This document shows, in pieces, positions 1 to 13,600 of a DNA stretch of 64,000 nucleotides. Numbering within the stretch: position 1 is the first letter of the stretch; the number at the start of each line of letters is the position of its first letter. This stretch comes from Plasmodium malariae (Eukaryota > Apicomplexa > Aconoidasida > Haemosporida > Plasmodiidae): the NCBI RefSeq assembly GCF_900090045.1, contig NC_041788.1:744001-808000 (forward strand), written 5' to 3'. The notes under the pieces were generated by a model that saw only the letters and a program-made list of their open reading frames with translations, was not told the DNA's origin and searched no databases. The position numbers and the translations under genes are program-made.

Positions 1-3000
1 CTAAAACCTAAATAATTATCATCAATACATCTTAGAGACTTTTGTATAGATTCTTCAAATGTCCTACCTATAGACATTACCTCTCCTACACTTTTCATAC
101 TACTGTTCATTGTATTTGAAGCAAATTCAAATTTATTTAAATCCCATCTTGGAATTTTGGTAATTATATAATCTAGAGATGGTTCAAAACAAGCAGTAGT
201 TTTTCTTGTTATACTATTTTTTAAACTAATTAAATCATAACCTAAAGCAATTTTTGCAGATATATATGCTAAAGGATAACCAGTAGCCTTAGATGCAAGA
301 GCAGAACTTCTACTTAGTCTTGCATTAACTTCAATAATGCAATACTCTCCTGTTTTAGGATTTATGCCAAATTGAATATTGCATTCTCCAATAATATTTA
401 AATGTGTAATAACCTTTAGAGCTATTTCCCTAAATTTATAATATTCATGATTACTTAATGTCTGCGAAGGTGCCACAACCACACTGTCCCCTGTGTGAAT
501 TCCTAATGGATCTATATTTTCCATATTACAAATAGCTATGCAATTGTTTTTGTTATCTCTTAACAATTCATACTCGATTTCCTTCCATCCCCTTAATGAT
601 TTATCAATAAATATTTCATTATCTGTTTGTAAAAATATCTCTTTACATTTGTGAACTAACTCCTCTTCATTATTTATAAAACTACTATTTAAACCACCTA
701 AGGAAAAGGTGGTACGTACTAAAATGGGATAGCCAATTTTGTTAGCAACTTCAATAGCTTGTTCAACATTCTTTGCACTTCCATATGGAGCAATAACTTC
801 ATTTATTTCTCTTAATTTTTCAGCGAACATACTTCTATTTTCAGTTATTAAAATAGATTCTAGAGATGTACCCAAGGCTAGACAATTATTTTTTTTTAAA
901 ACTTTTTTTTGCTCTAACATAAGAGCACAGTTTAAAGCAGTTTGTCCACCGAATGTGCATAATATAAAATCAGGTTTTTCCTTTTTAATAATTTTTTCTA
1001 CAAATTCGCAGTTTACGGGTAAAAAATATACCTTATCTGCTAATCCTTTTGATGTTTGAACAGTCGCAATATTTGGATTAACTAATATTACATAAATACC
1101 ACATTCTTTTAAACTTTTAATTGCTTGAGTACCTGAATAATCAAATTCACCTGCCTGGCCAATGCATAAACCACCACTTCCTAAGAGCAGCACTTTTTTT
1201 TTAATACAAATAATATTATGTCCGATATGTTCTCTAAATTCTCTTTTTTTATTAAATACATCTAAAAAAAAATTTTTAAAAAGAAATGAAGTATCTTCCG
1301 GTCCATTATTCCCTTCTGGGTGAAACTGAACGCTATAAAATCTTCCATTTTTATGTGCAATACCTTCTACTGATTTATCATTTGCATTTATATAACTAAT
1401 AGTTATGTCTTTTCTTCTTAATATATTTTTCTTTTTTAAACAATAACCATGATTCTGAGAAGTAATGTAACATTTGTTATCTACCAACTGAATAACTGGT
1501 TGATTTACACCTCTATTTCCATATTTCATTTTGTACGTTTCACATCCTAACGATAAACCTAATAGTTGATTACCTAAACATATACCAAAAACAATTTTAT
1601 TTTTATGTAAGCTTTTTCTTAGCGTTTCAATCAAAAGTTCACATTTTTTTGGATCCCCTGGACCATTAGATAATAACACTGCATCATAATCTATGTAATT
1701 ATAATCATAATAATACGGTACAATAATATATGTTAATGGAAGATCTTTACCATTTTTCATTAAATTTTTTATTATACTATTTTTAATTCCACAATCAACA
1801 ATAATGATAATTCTTTCCTTGTCCGATTTCCTTTTATTTACTAATTTTAAAAACTCCTCGTTATTCATTTTTTTTTTTATATACGTAGAATAATCATTAT
1901 TCAAATTGAACTTCTTGACCCCCTTTGAATTTTTATTAAAAGCGCTATCTAGGTAAGTACAATTATTAATTTGCATCCCCTCTTCTTCAATCTTTACACC
2001 TTTCTCATTCATTGCGCTAGAGTCGTAAAATACCTCCCCACAGTTATCATTATTACTATATGTATCATTTATCAAGTTTTTCTTCATACTTTTTTCCACA
2101 TCGTAATATCCATATTCATCTACATTTTCATCATGGAATGGACTATTCTCCTCAACATCAATTAAATATTTATCGTATTCACACAACGCATATGAATTAC
2201 AGAAAACATCATTTTCCTCACTATTCACGTTGTAATTGTAGTAAGTACTATAATCCTTTAAATTTTCATCTGAAGATGTTAAAATATTCATTTTATTTGT
2301 TAAAACGTAATGATTATTTAAATCTTTATTATAGTCCGTCTTTTTCATTGACGATACCCGTTGGTAGTTATACTGACTGCCATTTATATTGCTATCATTT
2401 TCCTGATCTGTAAACAAAGAATCATTCATATCATTAACCGCCTTTAGTTCCTCTTTGCTTTTACTATTATGCACATCAGAAACCTTGCTCAATTTAAATA
2501 CTCGTATAAAATGATTACAAACATATTTCTGAGTATCAATTTGACCTGGATCAAATAAACTTACTTCTTTATACAGTTTATCTATATTCTTTCTATTTTT
2601 ATATATTACAATTTTTCCTAACATACTACCCTTTTCTCTTAATATTTTTGTTAAAGCTCTGGTATCTATACCTCCTATGCAAGGTATTTTATAAATTTTC
2701 AACCATTCACTTAGCGTAATATAAGAGTTATAATGATAAGATTTTTTCGTATATTCACATATTACTAATCCTTGTATTTGAATTCTATTACTTTCAAAAT
2801 TTTCAACTAAACCAAAATTATTATGTTTGACTTCCTCCACTCCATAATTACCTATAGAAGGAAATGTTAAAACCAAAATCTGACCAAAATAACTTGGATC
2901 TGTCAGGGCTTCCGGGTAACCAACCATGGCAGTGTTGAATATAACTTCTCCTGTCACAATATATTCTTCATTTTCAATTTTACTATTACTGAATAGCAAA

Positions 3001-3525
3001 TCTTCCTTTACATAGTTTTTTTTTTTTATCACTTCATTGGAATTGTCACATTTTATAAATTCATTTTTTGATATAACCTTTTTCCCCTCTCCTCCTTCAT
3101 AACCCACACTATAACCTACAAATTCTGTATTATCCTCAAGAATCAACTTCCCCACTGTTTTGTAATCTATATGTAAGACAAATAAGAAAAAATTAACCAC
3201 ATGTTTTCATATGTATATATAAATGTACAGGTGTACATGTAGGTATATCCACATGTACTGGTGCACGAGCAGTTATATCTATATGTACAGGGGTAAAAGT
3301 TCATATATGTATCTATATATGCACAGGATTACATACAGTTACATGCATAGTTATAAATATATAGATATATATATATATATGTATATATGTATACATAGAA
3401 CTACTTAAAATAAAAATCTATTACGTATGTATTCTTAACATTTACGTGTATTCAATTTGTTTCATATATACACTGTAAATTTTTACTATATACCATAGTC
3501 CGGCCAGAACAACGATTTTATCATT
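1..3525 (-). CDS. CPSII: Carbamoyl-phosphate synthetase II, glutamine-hydrolysing (5' part, runs off the window)
   Basis: Cytosolic enzyme that makes carbamoyl phosphate from glutamine, bicarbonate and ATP, the first step of de novo pyrimidine synthesis. About 1065 N-terminal residues are visible. Exon 1 is only 31 nt (3495-3525, M-I-K-S-L-F-W-P-D-Y), then a 328-nt GT-AG intron (3167-3494), then one long exon from 3166 to the window start. The first residues of exon 2 begin the GATase small domain (TVGKLILEDNTEFVGYSVGY). A low-complexity insert (about 2450-1850) precedes the class I glutamine amidotransferase, with its catalytic Cys in GICLGNQ near 1580 and the HPEG motif near 1322. The ammonia-using synthetase half starts near 1195 (LLLGSGGLCIGQAGEFDYSG) and continues through an ATP-grasp domain to the window edge. 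Fusion of GATase and synthetase with large inserts is known for Plasmodium CPSII. The start was chosen because its phase fits exon 2 exactly. Confidence 0.95.
3167..3494 (-). other. CPSII intron 1
   Basis: On the minus strand the donor is TATG|GTATATAG and the acceptor is CTTACATATAG|ATTAC. The junction splits an Asp codon (G|AT). The intron holds a TGTACA/TATATG-rich microsatellite. Removing it joins a 10-residue first exon to the GATase domain in frame. Confidence 0.8.
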
Positions 3526-5947
3526 TTCTTAAAAAGGATATTGAAAATTTAAATAAAAATATTGAGATTATGTTAAAACTTACAATAAAAGAAGGTTTAT
3601 AAAATTAAATTACCGGAATATATTTGTGACGAATACATATTCTTCTTTTTAGTTAAAGCCTTTCAACATATTTTAATATAAATAAAAAGTAAATATATTT
3701 TTACATAGAAAAGCAGCATTATATTATATGCCTAAAATACTCTCTTGATATAAAAAAAAACTTTACGTTAAAATCTCCTCTGCTTTTCTCTTATTATATT
3801 TTTACTGTTAATTTTTTTTTCTTTTTTTTCATATTATTTATTTTTTCTTTTTTTTTCTCTTATTCCTTGTATTTCTTTTTTTTTTTTTTTTTTTTTTTTG
3901 TTATATAGTAAGTAATTTTGCGCTAAATTACGCTATATATAGACGATATCATGGTATACTGTAATGACTATGTTATACACATAAATATATTAAATATACA
4001 TATATATATAATAAATAGATGCATTTATTCCCATGTTATTTCGTCTTCCATTTTTTAGTTTAATACATCTAAATATGTGACATTAAAAATTTTTCAATGT
4101 CCATTCATTTTCGCTTATTTTTCTTTTGCTGTTTTTTCAAGAATTTTTTTATTTATGCTTAAAAGGATATGCTTTTAAGGTATATATATAATATATGTAC
4201 ATGCATTTTATTCTCTTTAAAAGCTAAAAGAATTTAACGTTGAAAACTAGTACATGTATATTTTACTGCCTATATCATATGCCTGTGTTATAAAATTGAT
4301 AGAATGTTAAATTAAGCCGATATATTATATTTACATTTTATTTTTTTCTTGATGTATCATAATAAATATAAAAGGGAAGAAGAGCCTGTTCATATCATGT
4401 GTACGTATTCTTATATATTTTTTTCCGTTAAGTAAATATAAACATTTTTTTTACTTAATATATTATGTTCTATTTTTTTCTGTGTTTTTGGATAAATAAG
4501 AAAAAAAAAAAAATAAAAGACAAAAAATAATTTGCGATAAGAAATGCTAGATAATGAGAAAACGTTTTTAATGTCTAATTATGAGAAAATGTGTTCCCCT
4601 TTTTTCAGCTCCATTGAAGTGAATTCAATATATTAAAAATTCGTCTATAATAAAATCTAATTTAGAATTATATTAAAAATACAACGGAATAAGAAAGGAC
4701 ATAAATTTTCATGTAAAAAGGATATATTATAGTACTTTATAAATGCTAAGCTAAATATATGAACCAGAAAATTTTAAATTTTAGTTAGCTACAAAAAAAA
4801 AAAAAATTAAAAAAAAAAAGTATTTTCTTTAATATTGATATTTAGAACTATATAAAAACATTATAAGAATATATGAATTAATTTTGATATTTATACACTA
4901 AAATAAGTAAATATATATTGCTTAAATCGAAAAATATTAAATTGAAGGATATAATTCGATTTTTCTTTTTGCTCTTTTGCTCATCAATATTAAATTTTCT
5001 CTGAAATTTATGAAAATGCGTTTTTTTTTCTCAAAAACAATAAAAGAGCAATAAAAAAGGAAAAAAAAATATTTGCACATAAAATATATAAATATGTATA
5101 AATATATATACATATATCAATGCACATAACATACTTTTTATTATAGATTTATAAAACATTTATTTTAAAAATATTTAAAAGAGGATATTTTTTAGTGTTA
5201 TCCTTATTATTATATAACGAATAATTATTTACTTATCTTAAAAATTTAAATTATATTACATATTATTCATTATGCGTTTTCACACTTTTCACCCCTTTAT
5301 ATGCTAAAAATTTGTATTTTACATCTTCAGGTTAAAAAAAAAAAAAAGATAATACTTATTCTTATATAAACATTATTTTGACGTGTTTAGTCACAAAAGA
5401 TATGCAAATTTATAGATTATGAAGTATATATAATTCATAAAAAATTTCCTTGTTGAAAGTGAGGTATTTACTTTTTCTATATATTTAGAAAAAGAGCTCA
5501 AAATGAGAAAATAATAAAAACAGCGAATAGAAAAAGAGAAATCCCATCATAATGCTTTTATTGTACGTATGTGTTTATATATAATTCATATTATATATGT
5601 ATAAAAGTAACAGCAAGTGCATTTAGTAATGAAATTTTTTTTTTCTCTTTTATTTAAAATAAAATAATAAATTGCAAAATAAAGATTATAATATAATCAC
5701 ATTCTTTTGGGGGAGAAAACAATTTAAAAAAAAAAAAAAAAATTGTATTTTATTAAAATTGTAATGCTATAATATTACAAAAGAAAAAAGAGTAGAATAA
5801 TGAATCATACAAGAAACAAAAAAATCGAATTACTTTATAGAAAAAAAATTATATCTTTTACCATTTTACTGAATTAAAAGTATCACTAATTCAATAAAAC
5901 ATAATTTATCGATAAAATTAAGCTTTGTGGTGTTACTTACACAAAAA

Positions 5948-5986
<39 letters not shown>

Positions 5987-6062
5987 CTGTATACGTCAAA
6001 CCCCCTGTGTACGTAAACTTTCTGAAATAATTTTCAATTGTTTATTTTCTATATAATTCAAA
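3526..6062. promoter_or_regulatory. Divergent intergenic region between CPSII (-) and RPS27 (+)
   Basis: About 2.5 kb of very AT-rich DNA that must contain both promoters and 5' UTRs, since the two genes diverge. It carries long T runs (around 3865-3899), A runs (4501-4514, 5727-5742) and a (TA)n run near 5952-5982, shortly before the RPS27 start. No defined promoter motif can be called by eye. One 30-codon open frame at 4544-4636 (+) is less AT-rich than its surroundings and could be a uORF or an exon of an unrecognised gene. Confidence 0.6.
4544..4636 (+). CDS. Possible small ORF or exon (30 aa), unrecognised
   Basis: An ATG-initiated frame of 30 codons with natural-looking composition (MLDNEKTFLMSNYEK then a Cys-Ser-Pro-Phe stretch), ending at TAA. 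It sits inside the divergent CPSII/RPS27 intergenic region, where surrounding sequence is almost pure A/T. It resembles no family I know. It could be a uORF of the RPS27 transcript, an exon of an undetected gene, or chance. Confidence 0.2.
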   Translation: MLDNEKTFLMSNYEKMCSPFFSSIEVNSIY

Positions 6063-6575
6063 ATGAATGTCGATTTGCTAAATCGTGATCCAGCGGAAGA
6101 AGCCAAAAAACATAAATTAAAAAGATTAATACCCAGCCCAAATTCCTATTTTATGGATGTAAAATGCCCAGGATGTCTTCAAATTACTACTTTGTTTAGT
6201 CACGCGCAAAATGTAGTTTTATGCGGAAGGTAAAACAAAAAAAAAAAAAAAGTTATTTCACTTTCTGCACATTTACGCCATTCTGTATAAACATATACTG
6301 TACTTTTGCATAACATCTTTTATGCATAACAGGAGAAGCTATTTGCCTTTTTTTTGTATATATATAATATATATATTTATATTTCTTTATTTTCAATTTA
6401 TCATTTGTTCTATAACATATGGCCACCTATTATTTTTGATATCATATATATATTACATATAAATACTTTTTTTTTTTTAATTTTGAAATTAAGTTGTAAC
6501 ATTATGTTATGCCAACCAACGGGTGGAAAATGTAAATTAACAGAAGGTTGCTCATTTAGAAAAAAAATAGAATAA
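6063..6575 (+). CDS. RPS27: 40S ribosomal protein S27
   Basis: Small-subunit zinc-finger ribosomal protein, 82 aa. Exon 1 is 6063-6229 (55 codons plus 2 nt) and exon 2 is 6494-6575; the intron has a GTAAAA donor and an AAG acceptor. The protein starts [18 protein letters not shown], typical of S27e. It carries the C4 zinc finger as C35-P-G-C38 and C54-G-S-C57, and ends with the conserved CQPTGGK...[10 protein letters not shown] region. Length and all four zinc ligands match the family. An (A)n run follows the donor directly and a T run precedes the acceptor. The gene diverges from CPSII. Confidence 0.96.
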
Positions 6576-7669
6576 ATAAACAGAAAAAGAGATATGATAG
6601 GCTATATTAAGGGAAGTTTTTTTTTTTAGAGGATTATGAAGGAAAATTTTTACCAGTTTCAGGAAATATATTTGTTAGCATATGGGGAAATACACATATA
6701 CTTTTATATATATTTATTGAAATATGAGATATACATATTAAAATTTTCTTTTCGTAAATATAAATTTTCATGTTTATATATGGATATAATACATATACAT
6801 ATTTACGAGCATTTATATTGTTTGCGAATTTTTAATTTCTAATATATATTTAACAACAAAAACTTATAAAAAGAGTAAAAAATTTTTTATTATTCACATA
6901 TCCTTTAAGACACCAGTAAAATATTTACAGTTACTTAAATTTTAATGATTCTATGCCAATTATTATTATCGTTCCTTTTCTACTGATTGTGCACACATAA
7001 CAAAACAGGAAAAATGTTTTTATAGTTTGATGATATATCCATATATATATATATGATTGAAAACGTGCACTTAATTAATAAGGCGTACATTTCTTATGTT
7101 TTTCAAAATTTAAAATCATTCGAATGAAATAAAAAAAAACACGAACAGGACCGCGTTCATAGTTCTAATGTACATGTGAACTAATGAAACAGATTCGTTA
7201 TTATGAGAATAATGCAAAGAATCAAGAGGTCATGGTCTCCATTAAAGCATAAGTCATTGGAAATATATATATATATATATATATATATGTGGGTACATAA
7301 ATTTGCATATGGGAATGCAACATGTAAGAATGCGCACAGATTTTCCTTCAGAAGGTAAAAATCCTTATATATTGGTGCAATATCGTACTCTAGGTATAAC
7401 TAATAAATAAATATAGAATAAAGTAAATATATGTAACATGTGACCAATTCATCATTTATCCTAAATGTATAAAAAAGAACATAAATGAAAACAGAAAGAA
7501 TATTCGTATAATTTCTATACATAAATGAATATATTTACCATACTATATTTCATTTCTGTTAAGGATGTTGCAATGTAAGAATATTACAAACATTATATAA
7601 ATGTTTATATATGCACACTTTAAATATGTGAAGCCACGGTGTGACCATTTTTTTACTTATTTCTTCCAA
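6576..7669. other. Intergenic region, RPS27 3' side and giant-gene 3' side (convergent)
   Basis: AT-rich spacer between the stop of RPS27 (+) and the stop of the giant gene (-), so both 3' UTRs and polyadenylation signals lie here. It contains a (TA)n run near 7261-7288. The stretch 7022-7255 is less AT-rich and has plus-strand open segments behind plausible acceptors: TTTTTATAG then FDDIS...MIENVHLINKAY (stop near 7123), and GAAACAG then IRYYENNAKNQEV (stop near 7250). I could not join them into one consistent gene model. Confidence 0.4.
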
Positions 7670-10600
7670 TTACAAAACTTTACTTTTTTCCCTATTTAAT
7701 CTTCTTAAATCTCGCTCTCGTATTGAATTCTTCACATCAGGTAGAGATAAATCAATGTTCTTTTTTTTCTTCATATTAGCACTATCTGTTTTTTTTAATG
7801 AGGAATTTTTATCGGATAACATGGAATTAACACAGTTTAAAGCCTCATTTTTTGTTTTTATATTATTAAAAATGTTATAATCATCATATAAATATATATT
7901 CTTATCGTTGTTTAATTTTATGTAATATAAAACACATTCTTTATTTTTTTTCTCTTCATCTACTGGATCGTTATTATTAAGCATAGATGTGATTGTTTCA
8001 CTATTTAAATCATTCAATAAATTATTATTATTAGCACTAACTATATTTTCCTTATCTGCCATATTATTTGACTTCTCCTTATTGGCATTATCTAACGGAA
8101 TTATTTGAGAGTTGTTCCTGTTTATATCTGTACAGTTAGCACTATAAACTAATTTACTAGTTAAAAATTTAATATTTTCACAGTTCAAATAATTTGTACA
8201 ATTTAATAATTTTCCATTGTTAAATACATTCAAAAAATATGTGAGGCTTGTTTTATTTTTATTATTAAGCGCATTTTCAACGAATTTCATTATACCTTCT
8301 TTCTTTTTTTTGTTTCTTTTATCATAATAAATGCTCATGTTCTTTATTATATCTTTTTCATTCTTTTGATAATATAGTAACTTTTTACATATTAGTAAAA
8401 ACACACTGTGCATTCTTGTGGATAAATGGAAAGGCATAGTAGCTGATTTATTTGCTAAAAATTCTCTAAACAACTTAAAAATTCTAAGGTCCATCGATGC
8501 ACTTGAGCTATTGTATATTAACTCTTCCCTGAGAGACGCTTGTTTCAAATACATATATTTGCTATCACTATTGGCAGTAATGCACCCTTCAGTAGATGTA
8601 AAAGCAGAAGTGCTACTGGAAAATAGCAAAATAATTGGATAAACCAAAACATGGGGAGTAAAATAACACAACACTTCGAAAATAAAGCATATATGTTCTG
8701 TAATTATTTTGAAAAGAATATTAATAACTGATATGTTATAGCCATACATAACTGTAGCTTCTTCCAATAATTTGTAATCATTGAACCTTTTTATTGTTTT
8801 ACCTATATACACATAAATTTCGAACAACATTTTTAATATATGATAAATGTCATTTAAATGGTCTAAGTTGTCAAACCCTAAATATATCCATTTATTATCA
8901 TTTCTTGTAAATTTATTCTCTTTTTCACTACACACATTATCCGTTGCTGTTGCTGCTGCTACTTCTGCTTCTGATGTTGCTGTTACTGTTGCAGTCGTTG
9001 TGTTAATATTTTTATCAACTACAATTTCGTTATTATTAAATTTTTCTACTGAATCGTTCATGCTTTCTTTATTTTGGTTCATCATCGTTTCACTGATACA
9101 GCTTTCTTGGCATCTGTTAAATTTGCTTTCATCGTTACTTATGTCCTTTGTTCCATTACTTTTACATTCACCGACATTGTTCTCACGTTGGTCAACATTT
9201 TCCTCCTCGCATTCTTCTGTACTTCTCTCCTTGTTTCCATCGGTTTTACTTTCGTCAATAAAGTTATTTTTACTATAACTAGTCTTATATTCATCATTGT
9301 TGCTATCCTTTCTTTCGGTATTTTTGCTATCACCTGTACCACTGTCTTTTTCAGAATTGATAATTTTTTCATGGACGCCTGTGTCCTTTCCTTCATTAGT
9401 GTTCCCTCCATCAGCACAACTATCCTTAGTTCCATCATTCTTATTTTCATCATTACTGGTTTTCACATTTTCATTTTTCATGTTTTCTTCTTTCTTTTCT
9501 TTATTAATTACATCTAAACACCTCTCCTCTATTAAGATGTTCATTACTTCAGTATCCAGTTTACTAATACAAAAATTTTCAAACATCTTTTTACTTTCAG
9601 AACAAATTTCATCATTAATTTTGGTCAATGCATTTTTCAAAACATTTTTACTAACCTCTAAAACAATGGTGAAATATTTTATTACGCAAAACTCATTTCT
9701 TTGAACTCTTTTGCAGTATAGGTTGTAATAATCTTGATTAAACGAATCATTTTGCCATATCTTGAATGTTCCTTTGACAACAAAAAATTTCATGTAATAA
9801 ATGCATCGTTCATAATTTTTTCTCATAAAGTAGTATATACATATATGATAGGCAGCTTGTGAATTGTAATTTCCACAATTTTTATTTTCTGATATAAAAT
9901 TTAAACCTTCAATTATATCATTAAGAACATCTTCATATTTAATTTCAATATTTTTTATTACAACTTTTAATTTCATTATGTCATACATAAATTCGTTAAT
10001 TTTGTTTTTGTCTATCTCCATATCGTATACACCATTCACTTGGTCTTTCACTACCTCTTTAACCGATTTATTCAATGGACTGCTCATTGGACCCCTCACT
10101 GCGCCTTTAACTGCAACGTTCATTATGTTTTTGACTTCATCATTTTTGCTCGAAGTATGAATAACCTTTTCAATACTAGAAGAATCACCATTTTTTATAG
10201 AACATTCTTCTAAATTATCATGTACGTTTTTTTGCTTCTGTTCTAATTTGATATGATTACTTTTCCCCTCATATTCCATATTATATGACGAGTTGTTGAA
10301 AACCTGTGACCTAAGGGTATTTAAATTACTATTTTCATGATAATCCGTGTAGTAATTTATTATATACATTTTAGAATTTATCTTTTTTTTCTTATTTGTA
10401 CTTAACTCATTTCTAATAGTACTATTACTAAAAAAAACACTTTCACTTATAGTTTCGTTCGTATTTGCATTCTCATCTAATATTCTGCTTCCCTTGTCCT
10501 GTTTTATGTTAGAACAATGTACTACAATATTTTCACCCCCTCCTCCATCATTATCATTGTTATCGTTATTATTTGTTCCGCTATTATTTGTATCATCTAC

Positions 10601-13600
10601 AAAATGATTATTTAAAATACCACGATTGTCAAGGGTGTTTAACTCCTCCATAACATCAAAGCTTTCAACAGTATAACCATTGTCATCCCTTTCGATTCTC
10701 TTTGACAAATTTTTAATCCCCTCATTCACTTCAGAAATATAATATTTAACATGTTCACTCAAAATATTTTTATCTTTTATATAATTTAAAAGATTGTTGG
10801 ACAATTTGGTATCATATTTATAACTAAATAAAGAAGCAAGGAAAAAGTACCTTGGATAATATAAACAAATTTTTAAGCGTGTTACTAATAATTTATACAT
10901 GGGGATAATCATTTTGGTACTTTCTTTATCGTTATTAATAATATCAGTTGCTTTATTTCTGAACATGTAATAATTACTCGTATTTACAAAACAAGGTTTT
11001 AATATAACATTTTTTTTCTTAAAATCATCATCATTATTCTTCTTCAGTATATTTTTTGTAATTTCGAATTTTTCTTCAAATGTTATTTTCTTCATTTTAT
11101 TATCATCGTCCTTCTCAACTTGGCATGTTTTCATTTTCTTCTGTTTACCTAGTATTTGAGATTCTTCCAGTTCATATTCTACATTATTCATGCTACATTC
11201 CTCTTTTTTATTTAAAGATAAATTTTCATCATTCTTTGAACTGATTTGTTGAACGTCTAAAAAATTAAAGCTTAAGAAAATTAAACTGTCTGCGTAGTAG
11301 CACAGCGATATTAACATAAAATATAGAAGAAGTTCATCATAAGTGTATGAATTTTCAAGGGGATCAGAAATATCTCTTTTGTCACTACTAATTTTAACGG
11401 CGTCTTCTCTACCCATTTCAACATCGTCCTCTTTACCTTTTATAAGGTCATATTCTCTGCCTATTACAACATCTTCTTCATCACTGTGCGATAAAAGATA
11501 ATTAAACAGAAAATAAAATATTTTTCCCAAAAATAAAAATATTAAGTAAATAGATTTATCCTCCAATTTTACACATTCTAAAGAATTAATGGAATATCCA
11601 TGAACTTTATTTTTTAAATAAAATTTTAAAATATTCATATAATATTTTTTCGAAATTTTTTTTTCATTTCTTTTTTCAAAAAATTTATTTATTAACATAT
11701 TCTCTTTAGTTGATAAATCTAATGATGTATTTATATTTCCATCACTAAATTCTTTTTTTTTGACTTTAATTTCGTTTATATTATAATCTTCCTTATTATT
11801 TAAACCCTTTTTTATATCTGCTGAATTATTACTTACTTTATGCTTTTCACTGATACCTGTTATCATCTTATTATTATTCTTGTCATCGTTTTCTTTATCA
11901 TAATAGATATGCAAATGCTCCCCGATCGATGCATTTATACCATTTTCGATGTTTCCTAAATTTTCTTCCACTTTTGTTTGAACCGTATTTCCTGATATAT
12001 CTTCGACATTATCAATAGATTTTCCAATTCCATTTTCCCCTCTACACTCTCCTACATTTATTATGTCCTGTCCTTGTGTTAAATATTCATTTCCCTTGGA
12101 TTGTATCGTCTCCATTTCATGTGGGTTACTGTTTTGTTCATGTTCCATACTTAATCTGTTTCTATTTGTACTTTCGATAACTTTGTACCCTGCACTATCA
12201 TGTGTTCCTACAAACGCTATTTCTTTCTCATTCGAACTACTCCTTTTCGTATTTTTTAAAAATTCAATATTCTTATAATTTGAAATATGTTGTGCATCTC
12301 CACCATTTTTATCACAAATTTTCTCAACGGATGAACAACCTACTTGCTCTTCATCACATTCTTTTGATAAACTGCTGAACTTCTTCCTGTATTTTAATTT
12401 CTTCTTTTTCATACTACTTTCTATATTTAAGAAAAACAATATATCACTATTGAATAGATCGTGTTTTAAACAAAGATTTTTTATGTATATACATAATTTA
12501 AAATTTTTCTTTATTGTTTTGATATCATAAAAGGAATACTTATGCTTAAGTGCATTTTTAAAACCTTTATTTTTTTCTTCAAATGTGTAAAAAAGGGAAT
12601 ATTTAACATATGAAGAAATATAAAAATTCAAATTGTTCAATAAATTCTTTGCATTTAATATATTAATTTTTAATTTCACGAAGTTTGTTAATATTTTAAA
12701 AAATAAAATATGAATATATCTATTTTGTGAATTAGACAATACTAAATAGTAACTATTAATTTCTTGACATTCTTTTCGTACATCCTTACTTCTTTTTTTT
12801 TTGTTCTTACAATCATTAATATTCTCATTCGTACCAATGTCAACGCTTTTTTTTGTAATAGTATCATTAAAGTTGCTATCGGTCATTTTATCATCATTGC
12901 CAACAGTTAAATAATCACAATTTTCCTGATTTGTTAAGGATGTTCTTGAATGGTTATTGATAAAAACATTTTTCGTAAAAAAATCCTCTTTAGTATAATT
13001 ATTTTCATTGTTGCCTTCTTTCATTTTATACTCAGCAGTTAATAAACTATTGTTATAGGATTCCTCGTGTATGCTTAGAAACAACTCCATAAAATGATGA
13101 AACTTTCGATCCTTTTTGCCATAATGATAACGAAAATATTTATAATACACATAAATCAAAAAGTTCAGAAGAATATCTGTGTGCTTTAATACATTCCTTA
13201 GGTATAAAAATTTTAAAAAACTGTAAATCTTATACAGATTACTATTATATAATGCATTATCAACAAATTTTGTAGATATGTTTAATAATAAATATTCAGA
13301 AAGAACAAATTCGGAGAAATATTTATCCTCTAAAAATTTATATAAATGAAAATATTGCTGAAATATATAATAATATAAAATAACATTTTTATTATTATAA
13401 AATGAAGCCTTCAATGCAATGTTTAATTTATCCATAATTTTCAAAATGTTAAAATTGTATTGCTTATTATAATCATATTTCACTTCACCCATTATGTGTA
13501 CAAAGGAGCTGAAAAACAGGTTACTAAAATGGTTGTAATGTTTACTATTTAAAACTTTTATAATTTCAAAATAGTTAATATTTTTTTTGTTCATAAGCTC

